Below, piece after piece: positions 1-7,672 of a DNA stretch of 64,000 nucleotides. The notes beneath the pieces were generated by a model. The model saw nothing but the letters and a program-made list of their open reading frames with translations, searched no databases and was not told the DNA's origin. The DNA is from Rhodococcus sp. 4CII. Lineage in GTDB: Bacteria > Actinomycetota > Actinomycetes > Mycobacteriales > Mycobacteriaceae. Position 1 is the first letter of the stretch. Every line of letters starts with the position of its first letter. The stretch is from positions 7,627,501-7,691,500 of the forward strand of contig NZ_JACCFE010000002.1 of the NCBI RefSeq assembly GCF_014256275.1, in the 5' to 3' direction. Both the position numbers and the translations under genes were made by a program.

Positions 1-57
1 GTGCATCACCACTGCGGGGCGATCAGGGTGGTCGAAGACATGGCGACCGGGGTACAT
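1..57 (-). CDS. Acyl-CoA synthetase (AMP-forming), N-terminus only
   Basis: Only the first 19 codons lie in the window; the gene continues beyond base 1. The peptide begins MYPGRHVFDHPDRPAVVM, which matches the usual opening of actinobacterial FadD-type acyl-CoA ligases (MYPG..A...PD.PAVIM). An AGGAG ribosome binding site sits six bases before the ATG at 57. It is the last visible member of a minus-strand series (SDR, crotonase, DUF7065-like, ligase), so it probably activates a carboxylic acid intermediate as a CoA thioester. No catalytic motif is visible because the gene is cut. Confidence 0.6.
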   Translation of the reverse strand, partial: MYPGRHVFDHPDRPAVVMH

Positions 58-98
58 GCTGCGCTCCTGTGAGGGGTCGGTTCGGTGATGGTTGCCGG

Positions 99-1088
99 TC
101 AGGCCCGGATGGGGCGAAGGAACTCCGCCACCGCCCAGCCGCCGTGACCCTGTGCTAGGTCGACCGTCATCTGGGCCATCCGGACGGCCCGTTCCTGGGT
201 GCGCTGGGTGACCGGGACGAAGTGGCGGATGCTGCCGTCGACGACGATCGTCGGCAGGCCCTCGGCGGTGATGACGCCGACGTGGCGCCCCCGATAGGTG
301 GATTCACCGGCGTAGTCGGTGTGGACGAGGTAGTCGGTGATCGGGTGCACGACGTGGTCGGTGGTGACGACGGCACCGGCGCTGACTCGGATACCGGACG
401 GTTCGTACTCGCCGTAGGCGCTGAAAGCGGTACCGTCGGCGAGCCAGCCGGCGACCCATTCGCCGGTGTAGGAGGCCCATTCACGCGGTCCCCACGAGTG
501 GTCGCGGAACGAGGTCACCTTGTCGAGCACCCACGTCCGGCGACCGACTCGGATGGTGCCCGAGAGGTGGCCGAACTGCTCGTAGTGGTCGGTGGCGAAC
601 ACTGAACTGCCCGGGGTGCAGTCGCCGTCGCCGTCGTCGTTGATGACAAACATCGGCGAGGTGGCCTCGTAGGTCAGGGAGATCTCGCACTCCTCGGACG
701 GCGCGTTCTTCAATGCGATGCGGCCGTTCTCGGCCATCAACGACGGATGGGACACGCGGGCCACGGTGTTGCGGTAGGTGATCTCCGCGGTGCGTGTGGG
801 CTCCTTGAACGCGATCTCGAGCCCCTGGCCGGCGAACTCGTCGTTGGTGGTGCAGGTCGTGCGCCCCGCGCGGAAGGCGATCGCGCCACCCGGAAGGGTG
901 AGTTGGACGGACGTCTCGCTGTAACCGAGGTTCGGCCGGTTGCCGATGCGGACCAGGCCGCCGAGTTGGGTGATCGGGTCGACGAAGTTGAAGTAGACGC
1001 TCTCGTTGAAGTTCTCGACTCCCGTGAAGCCGTGGGTGCCCTCCGCATCCGCTCCGTACTTGCAGGCGGTGAACGGTTCGCTCGTCAT
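99..1088 (-). CDS. DUF7065/CrtC-like lipocalin-type protein, function unknown
   Basis: A 329-residue protein without signal peptide or membrane segment. The ATG at 1088 is chosen because an AGGAG box lies four bases upstream and residues from MTSEPF onward look native, whereas longer versions are low-complexity arginine-rich translation of the crotonase region. Residues about 191-202 hold an RDHSWGPREW motif. The same HSWGPR signature occurs in the protein at 47837-48841, so the two are distant paralogues. I place the family near DUF7064/DUF7065 and the AttH/hydroxyneurosporene-synthase beta-barrels, with moderate certainty. It follows the crotonase gene by 35 bases and is probably co-transcribed. 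The reaction, if any, is not known; its repeated location beside CoA-ligase and oxidation genes suggests binding or transformation of a lipophilic substrate. Confidence 0.7.
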   Translation of the reverse strand: MTSEPFTACKYGADAEGTHGFTGVENFNESVYFNFVDPITQLGGLVRIGNRPNLGYSETSVQLTLPGGAIAFRAGRTTCTTNDEFAGQGLEIAFKEPTRTAEITYRNTVARVSHPSLMAENGRIALKNAPSEECEISLTYEATSPMFVINDDGDGDCTPGSSVFATDHYEQFGHLSGTIRVGRRTWVLDKVTSFRDHSWGPREWASYTGEWVAGWLADGTAFSAYGEYEPSGIRVSAGAVVTTDHVVHPITDYLVHTDYAGESTYRGRHVGVITAEGLPTIVVDGSIRHFVPVTQRTQERAVRMAQMTVDLAQGHGGWAVAEFLRPIRA

Positions 1089-1123
1089 GGTTCTCCTCGA
1101 TGGATCGTCGAATGGGTTGGGCG

Positions 1124-1993
1124 TCAGAATCTCTCGGCCGGTACGGGGTCGAGCGGGAGGAAGAGCGCCTGTCGGTGCTCGAGAAACGAGAGCACCCCTT
1201 CCCGGGCGTCCAGGGAGTCGACCCGCGACGCATAGGCGCGGGATTCCTCGGCGGCGGCGCCGCGGGGGTGCGGCTGCGCCCAACTTGCGGCGAGGAGGCG
1301 CTTGGAGAGCGCCACCGAGGTCGGTGAGGTGTCGCGGACGAACTGCTCGGCGTACGTTCGGGCGGCTGCCATCACCTGGTCGGCGGGTACCACTTGCGTC
1401 AGGAACCCGGCGGCGTATGCCTCGGCGGCGTCGAAGACACGCCCGGAGAGGATCCAGTCGGTGGCGCGGCCGATCCCGACCAGGCGGGGCAGGAACCACG
1501 AGGAGGCCCCCTCCGGCACCACGCCGCGGCGATTGAACACGAAGCCGAATCGGGCCTTCTCGCTGGCGATCCGGATGTCCATCGCGGCGGCGATGGTCAC
1601 CCCGCCGCCGACCGCGTGCCCGTTGAGCGCGGCGATCACCGGCTTCTGCATGGCGAACAGTCGCTCGCTGATCCGTCCAGCCGGCTCGCGGTATCCGGTC
1701 GGCGTGTGTCCCTCGATGTCCTCGACGAGCGCCCGGCTCAACGTCTCCGGACCGTCGAGTGCAGCGCCCAGGGAGAACGCCTCACCGGCGCCGGTGACGA
1801 TCACCGCGCGCACCTGCGGATCACGATCGGCGAGGTCGAGCGCCCGCAGAACACTGACGAGCATCTGCACCCGCATGGCGTTTCGGCGCTCGGGCGCGTC
1901 GAGGGTGATCACCGCGATGCCGTCGGCGGCGTCGTAGCGCACGTCCTCGTAGGTGACCTCGGCGTGCGCGCCGGGGGCGACGGTGTCCGTCAC
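1124..1993 (-). CDS. Enoyl-CoA hydratase/isomerase (crotonase family)
   Basis: 289 residues, typical crotonase length. The GTG start overlaps the stop of the upstream SDR gene as GTGA, a translational-coupling arrangement. Visible family landmarks are an ERRNAM substrate-binding segment near residue 35, the second oxyanion-hole strand KPVIAALNGHAVGGG, and NRRGVVPEGASSWFLPRLVG, where the Glu of VPEG sits at the usual catalytic-loop position. This is the SSWFLPRLVG subtype common in actinobacterial hydratases. It most likely hydrates an enoyl-CoA in the cytoplasm as part of beta-oxidation of the compound handled by this operon. Isomerase or hydrolase activity cannot be excluded from sequence alone. 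Confidence 0.85.
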   Translation of the reverse strand: MTDTVAPGAHAEVTYEDVRYDAADGIAVITLDAPERRNAMRVQMLVSVLRALDLADRDPQVRAVIVTGAGEAFSLGAALDGPETLSRALVEDIEGHTPTGYREPAGRISERLFAMQKPVIAALNGHAVGGGVTIAAAMDIRIASEKARFGFVFNRRGVVPEGASSWFLPRLVGIGRATDWILSGRVFDAAEAYAAGFLTQVVPADQVMAAARTYAEQFVRDTSPTSVALSKRLLAASWAQPHPRGAAAEESRAYASRVDSLDAREGVLSFLEHRQALFLPLDPVPAERF

Positions 1994-2814
1994 AGTCCGC
2001 CGCCGCAGACGAGCACCTCGCCGGTGATGTAGCTCGACTCGGGGCTGCACAGCAGGTAGACGGCGCCCGCGGCTTCCTCGACGGAACCCGCGCGGCCGAG
2101 GGCGATCTGCTTGGTGGCGGCGTCCATCACCGCCGGGTTGACGCCGACCTTGATGGAGCGGCCGTCGACGTCGATGGTCTTCTCCTCGGTGGTGACCGAG
2201 GTGAGCCGAGTGTTGATCACGCCGTAGGCGACTGCGTTCGAGGTGACGTTGTAGCGGCCCCACTCCTTGGCGATCGTCTTGGTCAGACCCACCAAGCCAG
2301 CCTTGGCAGAGGAGTAGTTCGCCTGGCCGGGGTTGCCCTGCAGGCCGGAGGTGGACGAGATGTTGACGACCTTGCGGCAGGGCACGAAGCCGGCCTCCCG
2401 CTCGCGCTTGACCGCCGCGCTGATCACCGGCTGAGCAGCCCGCAGGATTCGGAACGGAGCAGTGAGGTGGACGTCGATGATGTCCGCCCACTGCTGGTCG
2501 TTCATCTTCTGGATCACGTTGTCCCAGGTGTAGCCGGCATTGTTGACGATGATGTCGATGCCGCCGAAGTTGTCGACGGCGGTCGCGACGAAGCGATCGG
2601 CGAAATCGGGGTCGGTGACGCTGCCGACGCAGGCGACGGCCTGGCCACCGAGCGCCTCGATCTCCGCGACGACCTCCTTCGCGGGTTCGGGATCGAGGTC
2701 GTTGACGACGACCTTGGCGCCCTCGGACGCCAGCTTCACGGCAACCGCGCGGCCGATGCCGCGGCCGGAGCCCGAGACCAGTGCGATCTTGTCCTGCAGT
2801 TTCTGCACGCTCAC
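1990..2814 (-). CDS. Short-chain dehydrogenase/reductase
   Basis: 274 residues starting at the GTG at 2814, which has a perfect AGGAGG six bases upstream; the open frame extends further but that part is not conserved-looking. The NAD(P) motif GSGRGIG is at about residues 13-19, the NNAG strand follows, and the active-site Tyr-Lys is in ANYSSAKAGL, with the Ser in NISSTSG. The C-terminal GEVLVCGGGL is the classical SDR end. It resembles 3-oxoacyl or 3-hydroxyacyl-CoA dehydrogenases of the MFE-2/FabG type and probably oxidises a hydroxyacyl-CoA made by the adjacent hydratase. First gene of the left operon; transcribed divergently from the thiolase. Confidence 0.88.
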   Translation of the reverse strand: MSVQKLQDKIALVSGSGRGIGRAVAVKLASEGAKVVVNDLDPEPAKEVVAEIEALGGQAVACVGSVTDPDFADRFVATAVDNFGGIDIIVNNAGYTWDNVIQKMNDQQWADIIDVHLTAPFRILRAAQPVISAAVKREREAGFVPCRKVVNISSTSGLQGNPGQANYSSAKAGLVGLTKTIAKEWGRYNVTSNAVAYGVINTRLTSVTTEEKTIDVDGRSIKVGVNPAVMDAATKQIALGRAGSVEEAAGAVYLLCSPESSYITGEVLVCGGGL

Positions 2815-2904
2815 GTGCTGCCTCCTGTGTGTGTCGCGTCGAACGGGACGAATGCGTTGGACGCCGCAGGTGCCGGCGTCGGAGTGGGTGGACAACCGAT
2901 TGTG

Positions 2905-2921
2905 ACCCCAATCACTGGGGT
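2905..2921. promoter_or_regulatory. Candidate operator palindrome
   Basis: Perfect six-base arms ACCCCA and TGGGGT around the spacer ATCAC. The same five-base spacer, with A and T on its two sides, recurs in the palindrome at 14126-14144. Size and symmetry fit a TetR-family site. Confidence 0.4.
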
Positions 2922-2985
2922 GAATATTAACTTCAGCACCTGGCGCCGTCAATCATCAGTTTTTGCAGGAATGATTCGACAAATG

Positions 2986-3003
2986 TTAGTAGTGAATATG
3001 TAT
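2986..3003 (+). promoter_or_regulatory. TTAG[C/T]AGT element, copy 1
   Basis: TTAGTAGTGAATATGTAT, 51 bases before the thiolase start. It matches TTAGCAGTAACTATGT (14372 and 21381) at 13 of 16 positions. It may be a shared activator or repressor site, or an extended -10 region (TATGTA). Confidence 0.4.
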
Positions 3004-3053
3004 AGTCGGAAGAGGTTTGGTCCCACGGACCGCATCGAGCAAAGGACAGGCCT

Positions 3054-4238
3054 ATGACCAACGTCTGCGTCAGTGGCATCGGAATGGTGCCCTTCGCGAA
3101 ACCGGGAAAGAGCGAGACCTACGACCGGATGGGCGCCGGGGCCGCGGCCGCCGCCCTCCAGGATGCCGGACTCGAATACCGTGACGTCCAGCAAGCTTTC
3201 GTCGGATACGTCTACGGCGACTCCACCTCCGGACAGAACGCTCTCTACGGCATCGGGATGACCGGAATCCCCGTCGTGAACGTCAACAACAACTGCTCGA
3301 CGGGCTCGAGCGCGCTGTGGCTCGCACGCCAGGCGGTCGCCTCGGGAGCCGCGGACTGCGTTCTCGCACTCGGCTTCGAACAGATGCAGCCCGGCGCGCT
3401 CGTCAACGCCTACGGCGACCGCCCCAGCCCGACCGCGCGCGGCGAGCAGGTGGCCACCGCGCGGCGCGGTGGGGACGTCCCGGGCCCCATGGCAGCCAAG
3501 CTGTTCGGCGGTGCGGGCGTGACGTACATGGAGCGCTACGGCGTCACCCCCGAATTGTTCGGCCGGGTCTCGGTGAAGGCCCGGACCCACGCCGGACGCA
3601 ACCCCCTCGCCGTCTTTCGGGATCCGATCGATCTCGAGACCGTGATGACCGCCGCGCCGGTCTGGGGTCCGCTGACCCGGCTGATGTGCTGCCCGCCGAC
3701 CAACGGAGCCGCGGCCGCGGTCGTGTGTAGCGATGAGTTCGCACGCAGCCGCGGTCTGGACGCGAGCGTGCGCCTGCGTGCCCAGTCGCTGGTCACCGAC
3801 GTCGCCGGAACCTTCGACACGACCGACATGATGAAGGTTGTCGGCTACGACATGACCGCGAAGGCGGCCGCCGAGGTGTACGAGCAGTCCGGTGTCGACC
3901 CGCTCGACATCCCGCTCGTCGAACTGCACGACTGCTTCAGCACCAACGAGGTGATCACCTACGAGGGCCTCGGGCTCACCCCGGAAGGAACAGCAGAGAA
4001 ATTCGTCCTCGACGGCGACAACACCTACGGCGGCCGTGTGGTGACCAACCCATCCGGCGGGCTGCTGTCCAAGGGGCACCCGCTGGGGGCGACCGGACTC
4101 GCGCAATGCGCGGAACTGGTGTGGCAGCTGCGCGGGCAGGCGGGCGACCGGCAGGTCGACGGCGCGCGAATCGCATTGCAGCACAACCTCGGACTCGGCG
4201 GCGCCTGCGTCGTGTCACTCTACGAGAAGGTGGGATGA
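3054..4238 (+). CDS. SCP-x/lipid-transfer type thiolase (acetyl-CoA acyltransferase-like)
   Basis: 394 residues. The nucleophile region VNVNNNCSTGSSAL places the reactive Cys at about residue 80. The VELHDCFSTNE segment supplies a His near 292, and GGLLSKGHPLGATG near 336-345 is the C-terminal thiolase signature in the SCP-x/Ltp form. The C-terminal classical CxG is replaced by LGGACVV. Family members cleave 3-ketoacyl-CoA or act as retro-aldolases on bulky acyl-CoA, as in steroid side-chain breakdown. No DUF35 partner is next to it; instead two MaoC-like genes follow, the first overlapping its stop codon. It leads the plus-strand operon and probably performs the chain-shortening step. Confidence 0.87.
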   Translation: MTNVCVSGIGMVPFAKPGKSETYDRMGAGAAAAALQDAGLEYRDVQQAFVGYVYGDSTSGQNALYGIGMTGIPVVNVNNNCSTGSSALWLARQAVASGAADCVLALGFEQMQPGALVNAYGDRPSPTARGEQVATARRGGDVPGPMAAKLFGGAGVTYMERYGVTPELFGRVSVKARTHAGRNPLAVFRDPIDLETVMTAAPVWGPLTRLMCCPPTNGAAAAVVCSDEFARSRGLDASVRLRAQSLVTDVAGTFDTTDMMKVVGYDMTAKAAAEVYEQSGVDPLDIPLVELHDCFSTNEVITYEGLGLTPEGTAEKFVLDGDNTYGGRVVTNPSGGLLSKGHPLGATGLAQCAELVWQLRGQAGDRQVDGARIALQHNLGLGGACVVSLYEKVG

Positions 4239-4693
4239 TGGCTCTCGACCACGCGATCCTCGACGTCACCCCGCCGATCCTGTCCCTCGACGTCGAGCGG
4301 GGGCGGATCCATCAGTTCGCGGTCGCGATCGGGGAGAAGAACCAGGTCTACCGCGACCGGGACGCCGCGCTCGCGGCGGGCCACCCTGATGTGCTCGCGC
4401 CGCCCACCTTCCTCTTCGGTCTCGAACTCGAGAACTCCGACGTCTTCGGCGACCTCGCCGCCCACGGGGTCGATCTCGGGAACGTCCTGCACGGCGAGCA
4501 GCGATTCCGGTACTTCGCCGACGTCCACGCCGGGGACCGGCTGCAGTTCGAATCCACCTACGTCGACGCGTACTCCAAGGCCTCGGGCACACTCGACTTC
4601 CTGGTGCGTCGCACCACCGTGACCCGAGGCGGCACCGTCGTGGCCGAGCTCGAGAGTGTCAGCGTCATCAAAAACCCCGGGAGCAATTCGTGA
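4235..4693 (+). CDS. MaoC-like dehydratase, N-terminal-type hot-dog subunit
   Basis: 152 residues from the first of two adjacent ATGs; the start overlaps the thiolase stop as ATGA with an AAGGTGG box in front. The protein resembles the FAS1/MaoC_dehydrat_N half: an APPTFLFGLELE segment and an HGEQRFRYFADVHAGDRL stretch typical of HadA-like subunits. It lacks the catalytic GDxNPxHxD motif, which is present in the next gene, so the two presumably form a heterodimer hydrating enoyl-CoA. The gene ends in a GTGA overlap with its partner. Other assignments are unlikely. Confidence 0.8.
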   Translation: MMALDHAILDVTPPILSLDVERGRIHQFAVAIGEKNQVYRDRDAALAAGHPDVLAPPTFLFGLELENSDVFGDLAAHGVDLGNVLHGEQRFRYFADVHAGDRLQFESTYVDAYSKASGTLDFLVRRTTVTRGGTVVAELESVSVIKNPGSNS

Positions 4694-5130
4694 AACCACC
4701 CCCTGTTGCCACCGAATCCGCCGTCGCCACAGGCTCCGCTGTCGTCACCGAGTCCGTGCCCGAGCTGCGGCCCGGCCGGATCAGCCGCGCAACCCTGGCC
4801 CTGTTCGCGGGTGCGTCCGGCGATCACAATCCGATCCACATCGACATCGACTCGGCGCGGGCGTCCGGCGTCGACGACGTATTCGCCCACGGCATGCTGT
4901 TGATGGCCTATCTCGGGCGGCTGCTCACCGACTGGATCCCTCAGGGCCGCATCCTGGAGCTGTCCACCCGATTCACCGCGATCACTCCGGTTCTCGCAGA
5001 GCCGGTGCTGAACGCGCAGATCAGGGAGATTGTCACGGTCGACGGCGAACAGCGCGCGAATCTGGACCTGTCGGCGGTGCTCGCCGACGGCACCCGCACC
5101 CTGCTCGGCGCCGCCGTGGTGGCGTGGTAG
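4690..5130 (+). CDS. MaoC-like (R)-specific enoyl-CoA hydratase, catalytic subunit
   Basis: 146 residues, GTG start overlapping the previous stop by four bases. The hydratase-2 motif FAGASGDHNPIHID lies near residues 38-51, carrying the Asp-His pair used for catalysis in this hot-dog family; FAHGMLLM follows as usual. The first 25 residues are Ala/Val/Thr-rich and not conserved-looking. With the preceding subunit it should form the two-gene dehydratase seen in actinobacterial beta-oxidation and steroid pathways. This gives the operon a second hydratase chemistry besides the two crotonases in the island. Confidence 0.82.
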   Translation: MKPPPVATESAVATGSAVVTESVPELRPGRISRATLALFAGASGDHNPIHIDIDSARASGVDDVFAHGMLLMAYLGRLLTDWIPQGRILELSTRFTAITPVLAEPVLNAQIREIVTVDGEQRANLDLSAVLADGTRTLLGAAVVAW

Positions 5131-5214
5131 GGATCGTCGATCGTGTCCGGGATGCGAAACTTGTTCCCATGATCGAGACGTGTTCGGTGACCGAGACGAT
5201 GGGGAAGTACTGAG

Positions 5215-6450
5215 ATGCCACGAGCGACAGCGACGCGGTCCGACGCGGGCACCGGCGGCACTCGGTCGTCCGTGAAGGGTGGACGGCGGACCGAGCAGAT
5301 CGCCCGGGCGGCCGCCCGTCTGTTCCAGGACCTGGGTTACCAGAACGTCAGCATCGATCAGATCGGCGCCGCGGTCGGGCTGACCGGGCCTGCCGTCTAC
5401 CGGCACTTCAAGGGCAAGCACGACATCCTCGTGCAGGCCCTGATGAGTCAGGTCCGGCTCGTCGACGAGCTTGCCGCCCGGGCCGACGAGGGCGTGACGG
5501 CGCAGGAGCAGCTCGATCTGTTCCTCGCCGGCCTCGGCGACCTGACGGCAAACGGCGACGAAGCGACGCTGTGGCGACGTGAGCAACGGCATCTCGAGCC
5601 CGCGGAACGTGACGAGTTCCTGGCGGACTTCGCCACCAATCGCGATCGCATCGCGGCGAAGGTCATGGCCGCGCAACCCAAGGTCGACGAACGCACCGCG
5701 GAACTGCTCGGGTTCGCCGTCCTCGCAATGTACTCGAACACCCCCGACATCCGCGGCACCCTGCCCTCCGATCGCCTGATCGACATCCAGTCGGCCGTCG
5801 CCGCGGCGATCATCGGCAGCAAGCTCCCGGACCACGGTCCGGAGGCAGTGACGGCGCCGCACACCGTCCACCGGCGCCCGGCGGGCCGACGGGAACGGAT
5901 CCTGGAGGCGTCGGCGGGGCTGTTCGACGCGCGCGGCTTCTACGACGTTCGTATCGACGACATCGCCAAGGCATCCGAGATGTCCGTGGCCACGCTGTAC
6001 CAGCACGTGAGCGGCAAGACCGAGGTGCTGCGTGCGATCCTGGAACGTGGCGCGGAGGGCCTGCTGTACGTGACCGCAGATGCGCTCGCCACCGCCGACA
6101 ACCCACACCAGGCGCTCGACGCGCTGATCCGAACGTACATCCGGCAGGCGTTGGGGGTGCACGGGCGGATCATGCACATACTCGCCACCGACCTGCTCTA
6201 CCTGCCCGACGACGAACAGGCGGCCCTCCGGGAAACCCAGCGCGAGTACGTCGCCGAGTGGGTCGACGCCATCTGCGCCCTCGACGGCGACCTGTCCGCG
6301 GCCGACGCCCGCGCCCTCGCGCAGTCGGCGATCGGCGTCATCACCGACGTGTCGCAAGAATCCCGGCTCCGGGAACGCCCCGGGATCGCGGAGGACCTCG
6401 CGATTCTCGCGCGCGCCATGGTATTGCCCACGGGCCTGGTGCCGCAGTGA
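5215..6450 (+). CDS. TetR/AcrR regulator with two tandem DNA-binding domains
   Basis: 411 residues, roughly twice the usual TetR length. A first TetR_N helix-turn-helix spans about residues 22-70 (IARAAARLFQDLGYQNVSID, then VGLTGPAVYRHFKGKHDIL). A second begins near residue 218 (RILEASAGLFDARGFYDVRI, then SVATLYQHVSGKTEVL). Each is followed by a helical, presumably ligand-binding, region. It lies 84 bases after the MaoC gene and 49 before the SDR gene, in the middle of the catabolic genes, so it is the likely local repressor sensing an acyl-CoA or substrate. The ribosome binding site is weak (GGGAAG eight bases before ATG). Confidence 0.85.
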   Translation: MPRATATRSDAGTGGTRSSVKGGRRTEQIARAAARLFQDLGYQNVSIDQIGAAVGLTGPAVYRHFKGKHDILVQALMSQVRLVDELAARADEGVTAQEQLDLFLAGLGDLTANGDEATLWRREQRHLEPAERDEFLADFATNRDRIAAKVMAAQPKVDERTAELLGFAVLAMYSNTPDIRGTLPSDRLIDIQSAVAAAIIGSKLPDHGPEAVTAPHTVHRRPAGRRERILEASAGLFDARGFYDVRIDDIAKASEMSVATLYQHVSGKTEVLRAILERGAEGLLYVTADALATADNPHQALDALIRTYIRQALGVHGRIMHILATDLLYLPDDEQAALRETQREYVAEWVDAICALDGDLSAADARALAQSAIGVITDVSQESRLRERPGIAEDLAILARAMVLPTGLVPQ

Positions 6451-6499
6451 ACATCGCACAGAACAACACCGACAACCCCTCCAGAAGGGTGAACCACAC

Positions 6500-7273
6500 A
6501 TGTCCGAAACAGCTACCCGAAGTGCGGTGGTCGTAGGAGGAGCTTCCGGAATCGGCGCCGCCATCGCCCGGGCGTTCGCCGCAGACGGTGCGACGGTCAC
6601 CGTCGCCGACCGCAATCTCGACCTGGCGCAGTCCCTCACCGCAAAACTGGGCCCCGGCCACCGGGCCGCTCAAGTGGAGGTGACCGACGAGGACTCGGTC
6701 CACGCCCTGTTCGAATCGGTCAGGTCCGCCCACGGCCGCGTCGACGTCGCGGTCAACAGTGCTGGTGTCAGCGCCGCAGGCGGGGTCACCGACCTGCCCG
6801 TGGAGAAGTTCCGCCGCGTCGTCGACGTCTGCCTGACCGGCGCCTTCCTGGTCGTCAAACACGCCGGCCGGGTGATGGAGGAGGGCGGCGTGATCATCTC
6901 CCTGTCCTCGCTCAACGCCCGCCAGCCCGGCACCGGCATGGGCGCCTACTGCTCGGCGAAAGCGGGGCTGGCGATGCTCACTCAGGTTGCCGCACTCGAA
7001 CTGGCGCCCAAGGGGATTCGTGTCAACGCGATCGCGCCGGGGATCGTGATGACTCCGCTCACCAGCCCGTCGATGCAGATTCCCGGACTCAAGGACGACT
7101 ACCTTGCGAACACGCCTCTGGGACGCGCGGGAACGCCCGAGGAGGTCGCCGATGCCGCCGTCTACATGGCCCGAGCGGCCTGGCTGACCGGTGAGAACCT
7201 TGACCTGAACGGCGGGGCGCACCTGGTGAGGTATCCGGACCTGTTGCGGCACTTCACCCGATCCGCGAGCTGA
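6500..7273 (+). CDS. Short-chain dehydrogenase/reductase
   Basis: 257 residues. VVVGGASGIGAAIA is the cofactor loop (residues about 9-22), VADRN after beta-2 suggests NAD preference through the Asp, NSAG is present, and the catalytic set is SLSSLN with YCSAKAG. The C-terminus LTGENLDLNGG is typical. The gene has an AGAAGGG box. It sits between the TetR gene and a strong hairpin at 7307-7357, so it probably closes this transcript. Likely role: alcohol to ketone oxidation of a ring or chain hydroxyl introduced by the P450. Confidence 0.86.
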   Translation: MSETATRSAVVVGGASGIGAAIARAFAADGATVTVADRNLDLAQSLTAKLGPGHRAAQVEVTDEDSVHALFESVRSAHGRVDVAVNSAGVSAAGGVTDLPVEKFRRVVDVCLTGAFLVVKHAGRVMEEGGVIISLSSLNARQPGTGMGAYCSAKAGLAMLTQVAALELAPKGIRVNAIAPGIVMTPLTSPSMQIPGLKDDYLANTPLGRAGTPEEVADAAVYMARAAWLTGENLDLNGGAHLVRYPDLLRHFTRSAS

Positions 7274-7306
7274 CCCAGACAAGGGTCATATCAGAGTGAA
7301 CGCTAA

Positions 7307-7357
7307 CAATCGGGCACCATTACGTGGCGGATTTCCCGCTCGGATGGTGCCCGATTG
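7307..7357 (+). terminator. Terminator hairpin after SDR gene
   Basis: Perfect 14-base arms CAATCGGGCACCAT and ATGGTGCCCGATTG (7307-7320 and 7344-7357). The 23-base loop can form an inner GCGG/CCGC stem. There is no T-run, as is common in actinobacteria. Confidence 0.7.
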
Positions 7358-7672
7358 CGTGTTCCCGCCGTAGACGCCCGATCCGAATCTTCCTTCTGCA
7401 TTCGCTGTCTATCAAGGAAAGTCGGTGACCATCGCATATCCGACATGGGTGGGCGCGTCGCGGTGAGCCGGGCCGTTCAAGTTCTCGGACATTGACGGGA
7501 TCGGGTCGACATGCCACGATATCATCGTTCACTTTGACTGTGCCGTCCGTCACACCCGACGGGGTAGCGTTCCAGCCGAACCGTCCCGAAATCGTGAGTA
7601 TTGCGCGGCTCGCCGTCATGCCGAGCCCCCCGGACGACGTCGAGATCCTTTCCCGCACCCGAAGGAGCACCC
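7358..7672 (+). promoter_or_regulatory. Upstream region of the P450 operon
   Basis: 315 bases without a gene. A TTGACG (7492-7497) could serve as -35. ACGATATCATCGT (7516-7528) is a perfect five-base inverted repeat with spacer ATC and would overlap a -10, suggesting an operator. Nothing else was recognised. Confidence 0.35.

Larger units (their letters stand above)
2815..3053. promoter_or_regulatory. Divergent promoter region between SDR operon and thiolase operon
   Basis: This 239-base gap separates two divergent operons and turns AT-rich in its right half. It holds a perfect palindrome ACCCCAATCACTGGGGT (2905-2921), an adjoining TGAA-N7-TTCA repeat (2921-2935), and a TTAGTAGTGAATATGT element (2986-3001) that resembles elements before the genes at 14525 and 21459. 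These are plausible operator sites for the TetR-type regulator encoded at 5215, but no binding data exist. Confidence 0.55.

Noticed and set aside
4558..6639. 693-codon minus-strand open frame opposite the MaoC and TetR genes
   Set aside because: Low-complexity Arg/Gly/Asp-rich translation with no recognisable domain; a shadow of high-GC coding sequence.
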